The position numbers were made by a program, and so were the translations under genes. Below the pieces are notes generated by a model that was not told the origin of the DNA, made no database searches, and worked only from the letters and a program-made list of their open reading frames with translations. 64,000 nt of DNA from Gnetum montanum (Eukaryota; Streptophyta; Gnetopsida; Gnetales; Gnetaceae), in assembly GCA_015680685.1 (NCBI GenBank), contig MNCI01011084.1:576431-640430 (forward strand). The letters run 5' to 3'. How positions within the stretch are numbered: the first letter of the stretch is position 1; each line of letters starts with the position of its first letter. Positions 48,001-58,700 of this stretch are shown piece after piece.

Positions 48001-49934
48001 AAAACACCATACATCAAGCTTGGCCTTGTCACAAGGTGTGCCATAGGCCCACAACCAGGAGACAAATGAGTCACATAGGAAATACATCTAGCACTTTTAA
48101 GTGCATATAATCAAATTGAGAATATCACACAGATACATTTCACACACCTAAGGATATGAATACATTTATATGGGAACATACATGGTATTTGGGAATGCTA
48201 CCCAGGCCTAAAAGACTATAGGATGAACTACCCAAGCCCATCCTAGGTTGAAGGATTTAGGCCACTAAGAGCATACCATGAAAGAACCATGCTATTTTGA
48301 GAAAAAACTATCTCTATCATGAAGAATAAATGATCATCTATCACTACACCACCATCTCAAGGTACATGATCAACCGTCGCACTGAACCCACTGCACAGGT
48401 ACCATCGAATGAAAACTATTTAAGACACAAACTCAACGATCGAATAACGAAACACGCCAACTAAGTATCCACCACCTTGCCATAGTGGGCCCTCAATGCA
48501 TTGGCCATTCCTGGGCCATCAGTATTCGGCATGGCCAAGGATACCATTTTATGCCATCTACTAGCCCAATATCTGTAGGGTCTAGGATAGATCACCATCC
48601 TCTGTTAGTGCTCCCCCAGCACAGAGAGACAAGCAAATTATAATGTACTACTAATCCATCACAGCCAAGGTATTGATAAATCTGCAACCCAATGTTGGGA
48701 TTCTGAGACCAAATAATCAGTTCATGAAGGGCTCAAGAGCACATATCTTTCCCATAGACATAGTGTTCAAAGAATCAACTGAGGTCACCATTGGTTACAT
48801 CTTTGTACCTGTGCTGCCTGCAAACACTGAGATAAAAGCTTAGAAATATAGAAGTTAGTGGGAACATAAGCACGATCATATAACAAAGTCATATCACTCT
48901 TGCACATCATAAAAATCAAGACCTCAGCAACATGCATAGAGATCAATTATGCAAAACATTGATGGATGAATTAGGTCCCCACTCGAACAAACAATTTCAT
49001 CATGAGGCATACTAGGAGAGATAGCACACTCTTAGAATTCCAAGATTCATACACAACAGTCATTGCCAGCAACTAACACTGGTTTCAACCAAGATCAAAA
49101 TCTCAACACAATCATACAAGTCATGGGCAATAGAGAATCATCATCTCAACCCAAAAATAAGGTGAAAGACCGAGGTCTATCCAACAACAAGTCTGCATAA
49201 AACCAATTCTCACAAAAATGAGTAACATCACGAAGGATGCATCCACAAGAAAGACTCATCAAAAGAGGTATGGTCTCAACAAGAACCAACAATAGGATGA
49301 TCCACACCAGTAGTCCTTGAATCAAAGTGACCAAGAAATGTTACCAATCAAAAGAGTGATGCCACAATCCCTAGGGCAACACAACCAGCTTAAACAAGGG
49401 TGCACAACTCGCAAGATCAACAACAAGGGCAATCATGCCTCACGCATAATAATTTTTTAGATAAGACAACAAAATGTTGGCTTTGGGATGGCACAAACAA
49501 CCTCAAAATGCATCCTCAATGTTCCCAACAATAAGTCATCATACTGCATAGAACACCAAGCCTTGCATTACGAATGATAGACACGATGAAGATAACTTGC
49601 ATGCATAATTTGAAAGTGCAACCAAGAAGATACGCATACACAAATAGATAAATATTCAATTGCAAACACGAGTGTACGAAGTCTACTGACAACAATCTTA
49701 ATCCACCCAAAACAAGGCTCACCAAGAGCACATGTCCAAAGGACCTCCATCCTAAGGTACTTGGGAACCATCTTATCCCAATTTGTATTTTCCCATACTC
49801 ACTATATCTAGGGTGAGTGGAAGTGCAAGGATATCCTATCCTGCATAATTCAACAAATTCCATCTCAAAACATGTCATCTGGGTGGAAATCTAAGTGGAG
49901 ACTTGATCCAATTCATCCCAAATGAATCACTAGA

Positions 49935-51180
49935 TGAGTGGTGGAGTAATTCAACACCCAACCATACAAGTCACATATGTTCATGCATGACCATATCGTA
50001 ATTTTTGGATGAGGTAATGTTAATATGTTAGCAATTGGTTTAAGTTTGAGACCATTGTCTTCCCACATGGAGCTAGCAAAGTCTACAAGTATGGTTTAGC
50101 TCATAGTGAGGTATATGATAGCTGATGTTGGTAGGACATCATTACTCCCAGTAGACATAATGGAAATGGAAATTATTTCTAAATTTAAAATAAATAAATA
50201 AATAAATATATTCTAGCCTATAGTGATGAGCATCCATTCCTAATCTTCCATACACACCGTGGGCTTTGTGTAACTACTATTGGGATACTAAGTGTATTGC
50301 TACTAGGTGTACCAAGGATAGTACTACAATTACACTTAAGTGCTCAAGATAAGTTGTACTCATTCCACTTAATAACAATAGTAATAGTAAAGTGCATGGA
50401 ATAGTAAAACATTAACTAGGAAAATAATGAACATTATGCTAAGTTAAAACAACAAACCTAGAGAATGCTACAATAGTGAGAAATAACTTTATCTTTATTT
50501 CCAGTCACACTTATGTCCAAGTACAAGATGTTCAAACAAAGACACCATGCACTAAGTCACACTATACTATGGGCATTCACACTTCTAAATGCTAGATTAC
50601 AAAAACAAACTAAAAGAGTTTTGTTACTATGGAATGAAAACTTATATAGATTCGTGCTACCAAGTGTTATATTTATAGGCCATAAAAATCCCATGATACC
50701 GTGATTTTGATTAAAATGTAGAAAGAATAAAATATTATCAGCATAAGATGATTACAAAATATCATTTTTGAGGCTCTAAAGTAACTAAATTATCAAATTA
50801 TTAGTTAATTTTCAAATAGATTTTAGCATTCTTAATGTTGGTTATCTTACTATGTTTAAAAACAAGGCATCAGAAAATTTCTCAAAAGCATACTTAAGGT
50901 CCTCCATGACAATGAGCTCAATTTTGAAAGCTTAAAGGCTTTTTAATTACTAAAATCAAACTTTTGGATTGCAATTTATGGCTCATAAAACTCTTTAGGC
51001 TTTGAAAATGATAAAAATTCTCCATGCATTTGAATGAAAAAGTGAAAAAATGGTAAATGGTTGATGGATATATGTACTAATTTATAATAGCAATATTGTA
51101 GATGCAACATTATAGCTGCAATATTATAGGCCTTGAAATGTCATAGCTATTATATTTTTGGTAGAAAAATTAATATTTTT
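49935..51180 (-). repeat. Old A/B-type LTR inserted into C(-), minus strand
   Basis: Begins TGAGTGGTGG exactly where C(-) homology ends. It shows the group's blocks in reverse: CCCAACCATACAAGTCAC, GTCTTCCCACATGG, GATGAGCATCCATTCC, TACTAGGTGTACCAAGG, reverse AATAAAG (TATCTTTATTTCC, about 50490), reverse TATA (TTATATTTATAGG near 50668) and a decayed GATATC region (51085-51160). It is longer than other LTRs of the group. The far end is approximate. Confidence 0.72.
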
Positions 51181-53035
51181 GCTTATTTGAGAATCAAAAT
51201 TCTACAAGTTTCTCGCATGCTATGGATCCTAGGAGTTCCTAAGGAATGTTAGCCTAGAGGATGAGTCTTTCTTATGGTTTGAATAATTGGAGATTCTCAA
51301 AACCAATTGTTTAAGATTTGAATTAGACTATAATTAGGAATATTAATAAAAAAATGAAAATTTATTAAGATTCAACAAAATTTGAAGAGAAGTCTTCTAA
51401 TAATATATGAATGTTACGTAACTGCTCATGATGTTTTAGAGAGTTTTGAATTGTTTCTTAGACATGATCCCCAATAGTTATACTAGTGTCTTCTTCACAA
51501 AGCAAGTTGTTACCCTAAAGCCCTTGATTAACCATTCCTATTGATGTCCATGGGCCTTTTAAGAATTGAATGTGGATGAAATCTTTGTTTTAATGCACAC
51601 AAGCAACTATTGTAGATGGAATCTTGTACTATGATATACAAAATCATCAAATCCATAATTACAACATACTAATGAGATGGAATGGAGTTAGGAGGGATCA
51701 AAGAAGTGGAACATGATGTTCCTTACCAATATCATAATGAATCTTATGTGTTTTACATGATTAAGATGATCAATATACTTATTTGTATGGATTCCATACC
51801 AAGTCTAATTTGTTTACTAATGACATTGCATTGCATCATTTGGGCCAACTACCATGAAACCAACTAATGACTATATTGAAAAAAACACTACCCAATGAGG
51901 AAATATTTGAAAATCTTCATGATGATTATTAAAAATAGTCAATTAATGATTGATGATTAGGTTGTGAATCTTGGTGATTATTTAGAGCATTTTTAGGTAT
52001 GGGTAACATGTCTTTCTAGTGGTATTTTAAGATTGATTTCTTATGAATGAATTTATTTATTTATTTATTATCCTTTCCATAACAATATGTTTGGACATTA
52101 TTTACATGCTTATCTAATGATGTAACAAGGGAACAATTATGTCAAAATATGAGTTTCCATAAATAATAAAAAACTAAGTGGTAGTGCATGGACATGAAAC
52201 TAGTGGGGCCCAAGGTGAAAGTTCAAGGAATCAATAAATCCCCTTGATGTTACACACTTTTTCAATCCTATTGGTCCTAATGGTTATGGGTTCCTTTTAG
52301 TTTTTAATATGATATGGAGCACATTATTCCCATGGTAAGGATGTCTTATTATTAGGAATGAAGGGATGGATGTTGTGATCTCACTATTTTGCACAATTAC
52401 TTCTTCAATAATTTTGATAACATAGAACAACATTCCTTTAAATAAAGTTTCTTTTTGCATATTATCAGCAACTTGATTAATAGAAAATGATTGAAATATT
52501 CATAAAAAATAAAATTACTTAAAATAATAGAGAATTATAGAATAAATGAATGGAAATAATATATTAATGACAAACCTTTAAAATCAAGAACTCAATAAAA
52601 TGGGGGGAGAAATATGGGATGCAACCTATATACCATGGTTAAGTGCTATGTTACAAAAGTAGGCATGGCTAGATCCTCTGCTCTAATGATATTGATTATC
52701 TTGATAATTAGCAAATTTGATGATTCTCTCATGATTTGACTTAATATCAACACATCCTCACATGAAATGTAATTATGAAACTCTCATAATTCTTTATATG
52801 AGATAGGTTTCTCATTGATATCCTTACCATTGATGTGACATAAATTGAATGCAAGCAAAACATGATAGGTATAAATAGGAAAAATAAATGAAATTTTATA
52901 GATAGAATAAAGATAAAATATGGAGAATAGAAGAGATGAAGAGTGAGATGAGAAAAATCAAAAAACGAAATCAATAAATTTGAGTTGAGAGAGAAAAGTG
53001 TTAGAGAAAACATGTGATGGTTTTCCCTTTTTTTA
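51181..53035 (-). mobile_element. Decayed internal domain next to the LTR at 49935
   Basis: No intact frame. Blocks match the untranslated domain of A in reverse: GGTAACATGTCTTTCTAGTGG near 52003 (compare 22085) and CCCCTTGATGTTACACAC near 52239 (compare 22247). This fits the 3' untranslated domain of an old minus-strand element. A purine-rich stretch lies at 52880-53010. Its relation to the integrase fragment just to the right is inferred from order and orientation. Confidence 0.5.
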
Positions 53036-53531
53036 ATAATATATAATATTTCTTAAGCTAAGCTCAGTTGATGGTATTTGAATATTGATTTCCATTAGAA
53101 TATACTAATTAATATGCTCCATTGTTGATGCTTTTTAGGACAATAAAAGGACCTCACAAATTAGGAGAGAACTTTGTAGTCTTAGTTTTTGGAAAGAGGC
53201 AAAAGATAAGATCACCTTCTTTAATGTCTCTAAGTCAGACATGTTTATCATAAAGATGTTTCATAGCTTATTGATGATTTTGGATATTGATGACTACTTG
53301 CTTGTGATTTTTTTCAAGAATTTCTAGCCCAACATAGTGCATTTTATCATTATCTTCATCTAACATCCAATTGTTTAAGGTAGTCCAAATAGAGAACACA
53401 TATAGTTCAACTAGTAGCATAGTTTTAAATCCATAGGTTAACAAGAATGGGCTATGAATAGTGATATCTGGTGTAGGGATACCTCTTTCAATCCTTTGTT
53501 CCTTCACTATGTTTGTGTTTGTAGGTTTCAA
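53036..53531 (-). pseudogene. Integrase C-terminal fragment of a Ty3/gypsy element
   Basis: On the minus strand 53531-53268 is open and contains HSPFLLTYGFKTMLLVEL and DNDKMHYVGLEILEKNHKQ. These correspond to the SPF.L.YG.EA.LP.E and leucine/glutamate-rich part that follows the catalytic core in plant TAT-type integrases. Continuing to about 53036 with stops: KEGDLIFCLFPKT, TKFSPNL, GPFIVLKSINNGAY and a terminal LKKYY, the expected C-terminal domain order. The wording differs from the integrase of element B, so it is another lineage or a much older copy. The rest of the integrase is cut off at the LTR of element D. Confidence 0.8.
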
Positions 53532-53537
53532 GCATAG

Positions 53538-54470
53538 TGAAGATGTCTTGGAGGGCTAGAAGATGTCTTGGAAAAGACAAAGAGCTAACAAAAGATGTCT
53601 TGGATGCAGAGAAGATGTCTTGCTAATTTTTTAGTATTCTTGAGAAATATTTCTTATAAGAGGAAATACATCTTATCTAAGATGTCTCCTACCAAGAGAA
53701 GATGTCTTGCCCAAGACATCTCTAGCCAAGAGAAGACATCTTGTCTTAGAGGGAGATGTCTTGCTAGGATAGAAGATGTCTCCCATGAAAGTTTTTTTTG
53801 GTAGGAGACATCTTCTAATGGCTAGAGACAACTTGTACGATTAGGGAAACTTTAGGAAATGCTCGTTGTAATTTGGAAAATGGCTATAACGTGATGAAAA
53901 AGGATGGAAATAGTCAAGGAGAAGGTGAAAAGACTTGGGAAACATATGAAGAGTCTCAAATAGAGTTAAGGAAAGGTTTCTAGGTTTCTTATTTTCCAAT
54001 TAAACATAAATATTGTTGTATTCACCATTTTGTAGACCATGAGTAAAAGAGAGAGCTCTTGATAGTAGAGAGCTAGGAAAAGAGAGTGTGTGAGCATCTT
54101 GAGTAAGTGTAATTGGTGATTGTAGCTCCAAGATTAGCTTGTGGAGGGTTGGTCTTTGTATTCTATTCTTTTATATCTTACATGTGAGTTGAAATCTAAA
54201 TCCCAGGTTGTGGGAAAGATTCTCTATTAGTTGTGTCTTACATTGAGAATAGCCATTATATGGTTGTAGGCCTTATGCTTTGCAATATCATCTGAATGTG
54301 ACAAGTTTTGAATGTTTGTGGATTTTGAGAGCCATTTTATAATCTTCTAATAAATAAAATTTAAGATAGCTAATTTTCTTATTTTCTAGTAAAAATTTTT
54401 ATCTTTACATAATATCTAGATTTAGTATTTAAAGGTGATTAATTAGTGGAGTGAACCTACTCTAGCTCTA
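53538..54470 (+). repeat. Probable 5' LTR of element D
   Basis: Placed between the integrase fragment it interrupts and the tRNA-Met-type primer site at 54472. It contains the AAGATGTCTT cluster in its first third and several AG-rich blocks. Both ends are inferred (TG at 53538; the last base before the primer site), and no second copy of this LTR lies in the window, so the boundaries are uncertain. Confidence 0.5.
53541..53815. repeat. Cluster of AGATGTCTT / AAGACATCT motifs
   Basis: At least eleven occurrences of AGATGTCT or its complement AGACATCT within 275 bp, in both orientations (53541, 53561, 53593, 53613, 53680, 53700, 53713, 53732, 53754, 53773, 53806). Pairs in opposite orientation could form hairpins. 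The location in the probable U3 of element D suggests a regulatory array. A 69-aa open frame across it is a by-product, since it repeats RRCLA with the motif. Confidence 0.8.
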
Positions 54471-54471
54471 T

Positions 54472-54485
54472 TGGTATTGGAGCTC
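54472..54485 (+). other. Primer binding site of element D, initiator tRNA-Met type
   Basis: TGGTATTGGAGCTC resembles the common plant site TGGTATCAGAGC that is complementary to the 3' end of initiator tRNA-Met. It lies some 65 bases before the first gag ATG. Confidence 0.65.
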
Positions 54486-54550
54486 AGTTTGTAGCTTTGA
54501 TTTATGTTGATCATTGCTTGGAAATTGGTTGAGGATATTCTCAATTTTAG

Positions 54551-55124
54551 ATGACAACCAAGAAGAAATAGGTACATGCTCTAAATCAAGACATGGAAAC
54601 CATGAAGGCTACCTTTTAGATGATGATTGCTAGGTTAGATATAATTAGTGCAAAGATAGATAGAAATGCTAGTCCTAGCCATATCCAAAAATGTGGAGGT
54701 GAAGAGCATGTATGTTCTGATGAAGAAGTTTCACAAAAAGGTGGAGATGGAGTGGATGAAGAGGAAGGACAATCTAGCTATGGGAGTGTAGAAAACCATT
54801 AGCAAATGATTCCAATGGGAAGAAATCCTATTTCTTAGATGAAAAATCTGAGAGCTCCAATGAGGTTAACCACTTCTTCTCTAGAAAAGCCTTATGAGGA
54901 AGATAAGGCAAGGCTTGCTAGAGTGTTTTGAAATGCTACCAGACTTCAGTACATTGAGTTGAAGACTTTTAATTTTTTAGATAGCACCAATGCTTTTGCA
55001 ACTTGGTTGAAGGTACTTGAAAAGCATTTTCAATTGAAAGAGGTATCGAATAACTTGAGGGTATCTATTGTTGAATCTAGATTAGAAGGTCTAGCTTCTA
55101 CTTAATGGAAAAAAGGGGTCCCAA
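54551..55124 (+). pseudogene. gag: Element D gag, first part
   Basis: Begins MTTKKK at 54551. 54620-54802 is open and contains an acidic EEHVCSDEEVSQKGGDGVDE stretch, a variable N-terminal region common in chromovirus-like gags. The domain core follows from about 54950: YIELKTFNFLDSTNAFATW and LEKHFQLKEVSNNLR, that is the F.G.....W....E..F pattern. The frame is cut at 55124 by insertion of C(+) and resumes at 61577. A few stops are present (for example near 54568 and 55103). Confidence 0.75.
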
Positions 55125-55698
55125 TGTGAGAGAGATCCTAGGATGGAGGTTCTCCTAGTATCTCCCCATGGTTTGGGGACCATGGAACACTCTGAGGTGC
55201 CCTTGGGTGATGCTCAAGTGTTACAAAACCCATCTTGTGTTGGCTATACTAAGCCAACAGTAGGACTTCCTCCTATTGCATCCTTTTCTAAGTCCTCTTC
55301 ATACTACCCTCGCATGGAGAACTATAGGGCCCTGATTTTATGTTGGTTGTAGATATGTAGGTAGCTAGGATTGGATGGTTCTAGTATGATGCCTTGTCAA
55401 ACCTTGTACTAGATCATGAGGGATATGGGGTTGATGCACCCCTTATAGATGCATCATCTCCCCTTTCACTGATGATGTGTATAAGGTTGCTTATATACTT
55501 GTTTGCAAAGTCCTCATCTAGAGTTTAGAGGTTCTCCTTGAGGTGTATTCTATTGTTAAGAAGCTATTGTGCCACTCACTCCTCTTTAAGGGTTGCTTAC
55601 TTGTTTAGAGGCATATTCCCGAGGTCTTCCACCCCAAATCCATTCAATCTAAGTGAATTTCTTGGAATGCTAAACAACATCGGGACAATGTTATTACA
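55125..55698 (+). repeat. 5' LTR of C(+)
   Basis: 574 bp, TGTGAGAGAGATCC...GACAATGTTATTACA. It matches the 3' LTR along its length with scattered substitutions, mostly transitions. Confidence 0.92.
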
Positions 55699-55700
55699 GG

Positions 55701-55712
55701 TGGTATCAAAGC
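55701..55712 (+). other. Primer binding site of C(+), initiator tRNA-Met type
   Basis: TGGTATCAAAGC begins two bases after the LTR. It differs at one base from the usual plant TGGTATCAGAGC. Confidence 0.85.
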
Positions 55713-58700
55713 TTTTTTCAATCATGTTGTGATAAGCATGTACCCTTTTGGCAGTGTTATACCATTGAGGTTTTGTGTTTATGATTCTTATGAATATATA
55801 TCCTAGTGATATAGGATCATATCCTTATGTATTCTTTGAATATTTTCCTTATGGTAAGACTCTTAAGCTTTTCATTACGGGGTCAATGTTACAATGTGAG
55901 AAACTTATATATGTTGTTCTTCTAGAGGATTTATATGATTGCATTGTGGTGTTGTCCTCCACTGATTCACTTGTGGTTGGACCAATTGCAATTTTACTTT
56001 GATATGGAAGAGGAGATTTTTATTAGCAACTTATAAATTATTGTTGCTCGAGGAGCTCTTGTCTTTGGTCTCTAGTGATTCATATGGGATGAATTGGACC
56101 TAGTCTCCTCTTTGATCTTCACCCAAATGACATGTATCAAGATGGCATTGATTGGATTGTGCAGGATATGGTATCCTTGCATCCCACTCATCCTAGATAT
56201 AGTGAGGGTGGAAATTAAAAATTGGAAAATGTTGGTTCTCAAGTACCTCGGGGTGAAGGACCTTTGGACATGTGCTCTCGATGAGCCTTCTTCTAGGTGG
56301 ATCAAGTCCATTACTAGTTGACTTCATATGCTCATGTTTGCGATTGTCTATTTGTCTAGTTGTGTAGGCATGTCTTTTCTTAGATACATTTTCAAATTCT
56401 ACATGTGTGTCTCTCACATTATGTTTATCATTCGTAACACAAGGCTTTGTGCTCTACGTTGGGTGATGACTTATTTTTGGGATTGTTGAGGATGCATTTT
56501 AAGGCCATGTGTGCCATCTAAAGACCAAATTGTTGTGGTCCTTATTTTAGATAATCCCTTATGCTTAAGGCATGGTTTCCCTTGTTGTAGACCTTTTGGG
56601 TGTTATGTTTTCTCATTAGAGTTGGTTGTCTTTCCCTTAGCTTCATGGAATCACTTCTTTGATTGATGACATTTCTTTGAGCATTTTGATTTGGAGACCT
56701 TCTTGATAAGGTCATCCTATTGTTGGTTTTTGTTAAGACGCCATCCACTTTAATGTTTCTCTTCATAGCGAGTATTGGAGCTTTGTTGATACCTATTTTT
56801 GACTAGACCTTAGTCTCCCTTGTTATGTTTTGAGTTGAGATAACGATTTTCTAGTGCCCATGCCTCTTGTGAATTTGTTGAGATTTTGATCTTGGTGGCA
56901 ACTAGTGTTAGTGGCTGGGAATGTTTGTTGTATGTAAATCTTGGAATTTTGAGAGTGTTACAATTCTCTCTCTTGGTTTGCCTCATGATAAATTCTTTTG
57001 TGTGACTGTATCTAATTAACCCTTTAGGTTTTGCATGATTGATCTCTATGTGTGTTACTAAGGTCTTGCTTTCTATGGTGTTGTTAGATTGATATTTCTT
57101 TATTGTCTTGCCTCATGATAAATTCTTTTATGTAACTATATCTAATTAACCCTTCAGGATTTTCATGATTGATCTCTATGTGTGTTACTAAGGTCTTGCT
57201 CTCTATGGTGTTGTGAGATTGATATTTCTTTGTTGTGTGATCATGCTTGATTGTTTTATATGAGGCTGATGTGCTAATCATGCTCTAACTAAGTCTTGTA
57301 TTTTTAAGCTCTTATCTCGACCTTGCAGAAAGGCATAAGTACAAAGATGTGGCTAGTGGTGACCTTAGTTGATTCTATGAGCACTATGTCTATGGGGAAG
57401 ATATGTGCTCTTGAGGCCTTCATGAATTGGTTACATGGTCTTAGAATCCTAAAATTGGATTGTGGATTTATCAATATCCTTGTTGTGATGGAGCGGTAGG
57501 TGCATCATGATTTGTTTACCTCTTAGTGTAATGTGAGCACTAATAGAAGATGGTGGTCCATCTTAGACCCTATGGATATTTGGTTAGTAGATTGCATAGA
57601 ATACTATCCTTGGCCATGGTAGATACTGATGGACCAAGAGTGGTCAATGCCTCAAGGTCCCATTATGATGGGTGATGGATTCTTAGATGGAATTCTACAT
57701 TGTTTAATCATTGCATTCATGTTCTAGTTCATATTCTTTTGATGATAGTCTTGTAGTGGGTGTAGTGAAATAGTGGTCTATGTACATGTAGAGTGAGAGA
57801 TAGGTTTTTCTCAAAACAACATTATGTAGCTTTGGTCTTGCTTATGGTGGCCTAAACCCTTTATCTTAGGATGGGCTTAGGTAGTTTGACCTATAGCCTC
57901 CTAGGCCTAGGTAGCATTCACGAATGTCATGTATTATGCTTACCAAATGTATTCCTACCCTCAAGTATGTAATATTGCAATGTTGTGATGTATTCAGTGA
58001 TAGATCATACACATAGATGTGTTAGATGTTGTTTCTCAATGTGAATTAGTTGTTCTCTTATTGTAGGCATGTGCCACACCCTATGACAAGGCCAAACTTA
58101 TTGTAAGGTGTTTTCATGTGCTTACCCTTGAAGCACCTCCTCTCTATGTTTGTAAACATACTCTTTTCCCTAATATGAGATATTCTGAAAGCCATATGGA
58201 AAATCCTGTTCGTGTAATAGTGTTATAATAAGGAGGCCAAGGCATGTTGTTGCCTATGATGCTTCCAAGTTGATGCCTTGTATTCCTAGTGATCTTAGCA
58301 TGCCATGTTGATATGTCCTTCGATTAGTGTTCTTGAGATAGGATAAGTTGTGGAACTCTTCCTTTTGGGTTTCTTGATTTGCAAAAATCTTATTCATAGG
58401 TGATTGATGATGGAATGTAGCCTAAAATTCAAACTAATTGGTTTGATGAATTTGATCTTGTTAGTGGGTGGTTTGTGGTGGTCATGTGAGTTGCATTGGT
58501 GGATCGAATAATCAAATCAAAGGTGATGCTATTTTGACTAGCTATGGGATAGAGTTGAGTTCTAGGTATCAATACCTAGACTCCTTCTCCCATGGTTGGA
58601 TGTGATCTTTGGAGTAGTTTTTGCAAGTGTTGGGATGGTGGTCCATCCTTGAACAAATGGTGTCACAGTTACAAAAATTGTTTTCTTCTCTTGAAGGCCC

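Larger units (their letters stand above)
44471..49934 (-). mobile_element. C(-): family C element without recognisable proteins, minus strand, one LTR
   Basis: Plus-strand order: LTR (44471-45078), reversed polypurine tract (ATCCTCCCTCGCAC), then about 4.85 kb of internal domain homologous in reverse to C(+) 56085-61003. Homology with C(+) runs up to ATGAATCACTAGA (about 49934), where a different LTR begins with TGAGTGG. The element was therefore interrupted at its 5' internal end, and its 5' LTR is not in the window. No gag or pol motif is visible, so it is best described as LARD-like (long LTR element with a non-coding internal domain). Confidence 0.8.

Noticed and set aside
49516-49878. 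120-aa minus-strand open frame in C(-)
   Set aside because: The homologous segment of C(+) is not open in that frame. The pattern kept between copies lies in a different frame (49568-49771), so this frame is not supported as a gene.
52747-53013. 88-aa minus-strand open frame rich in Phe, Leu, Ser
   Set aside because: It is the translation of an AT-rich purine/pyrimidine tract of low complexity with no family features.
53595-53804. 69-aa open frame with repeated RRCLA
   Set aside because: The repeats are simply the translation of the AGATGTCTT DNA motif cluster in a probable LTR.
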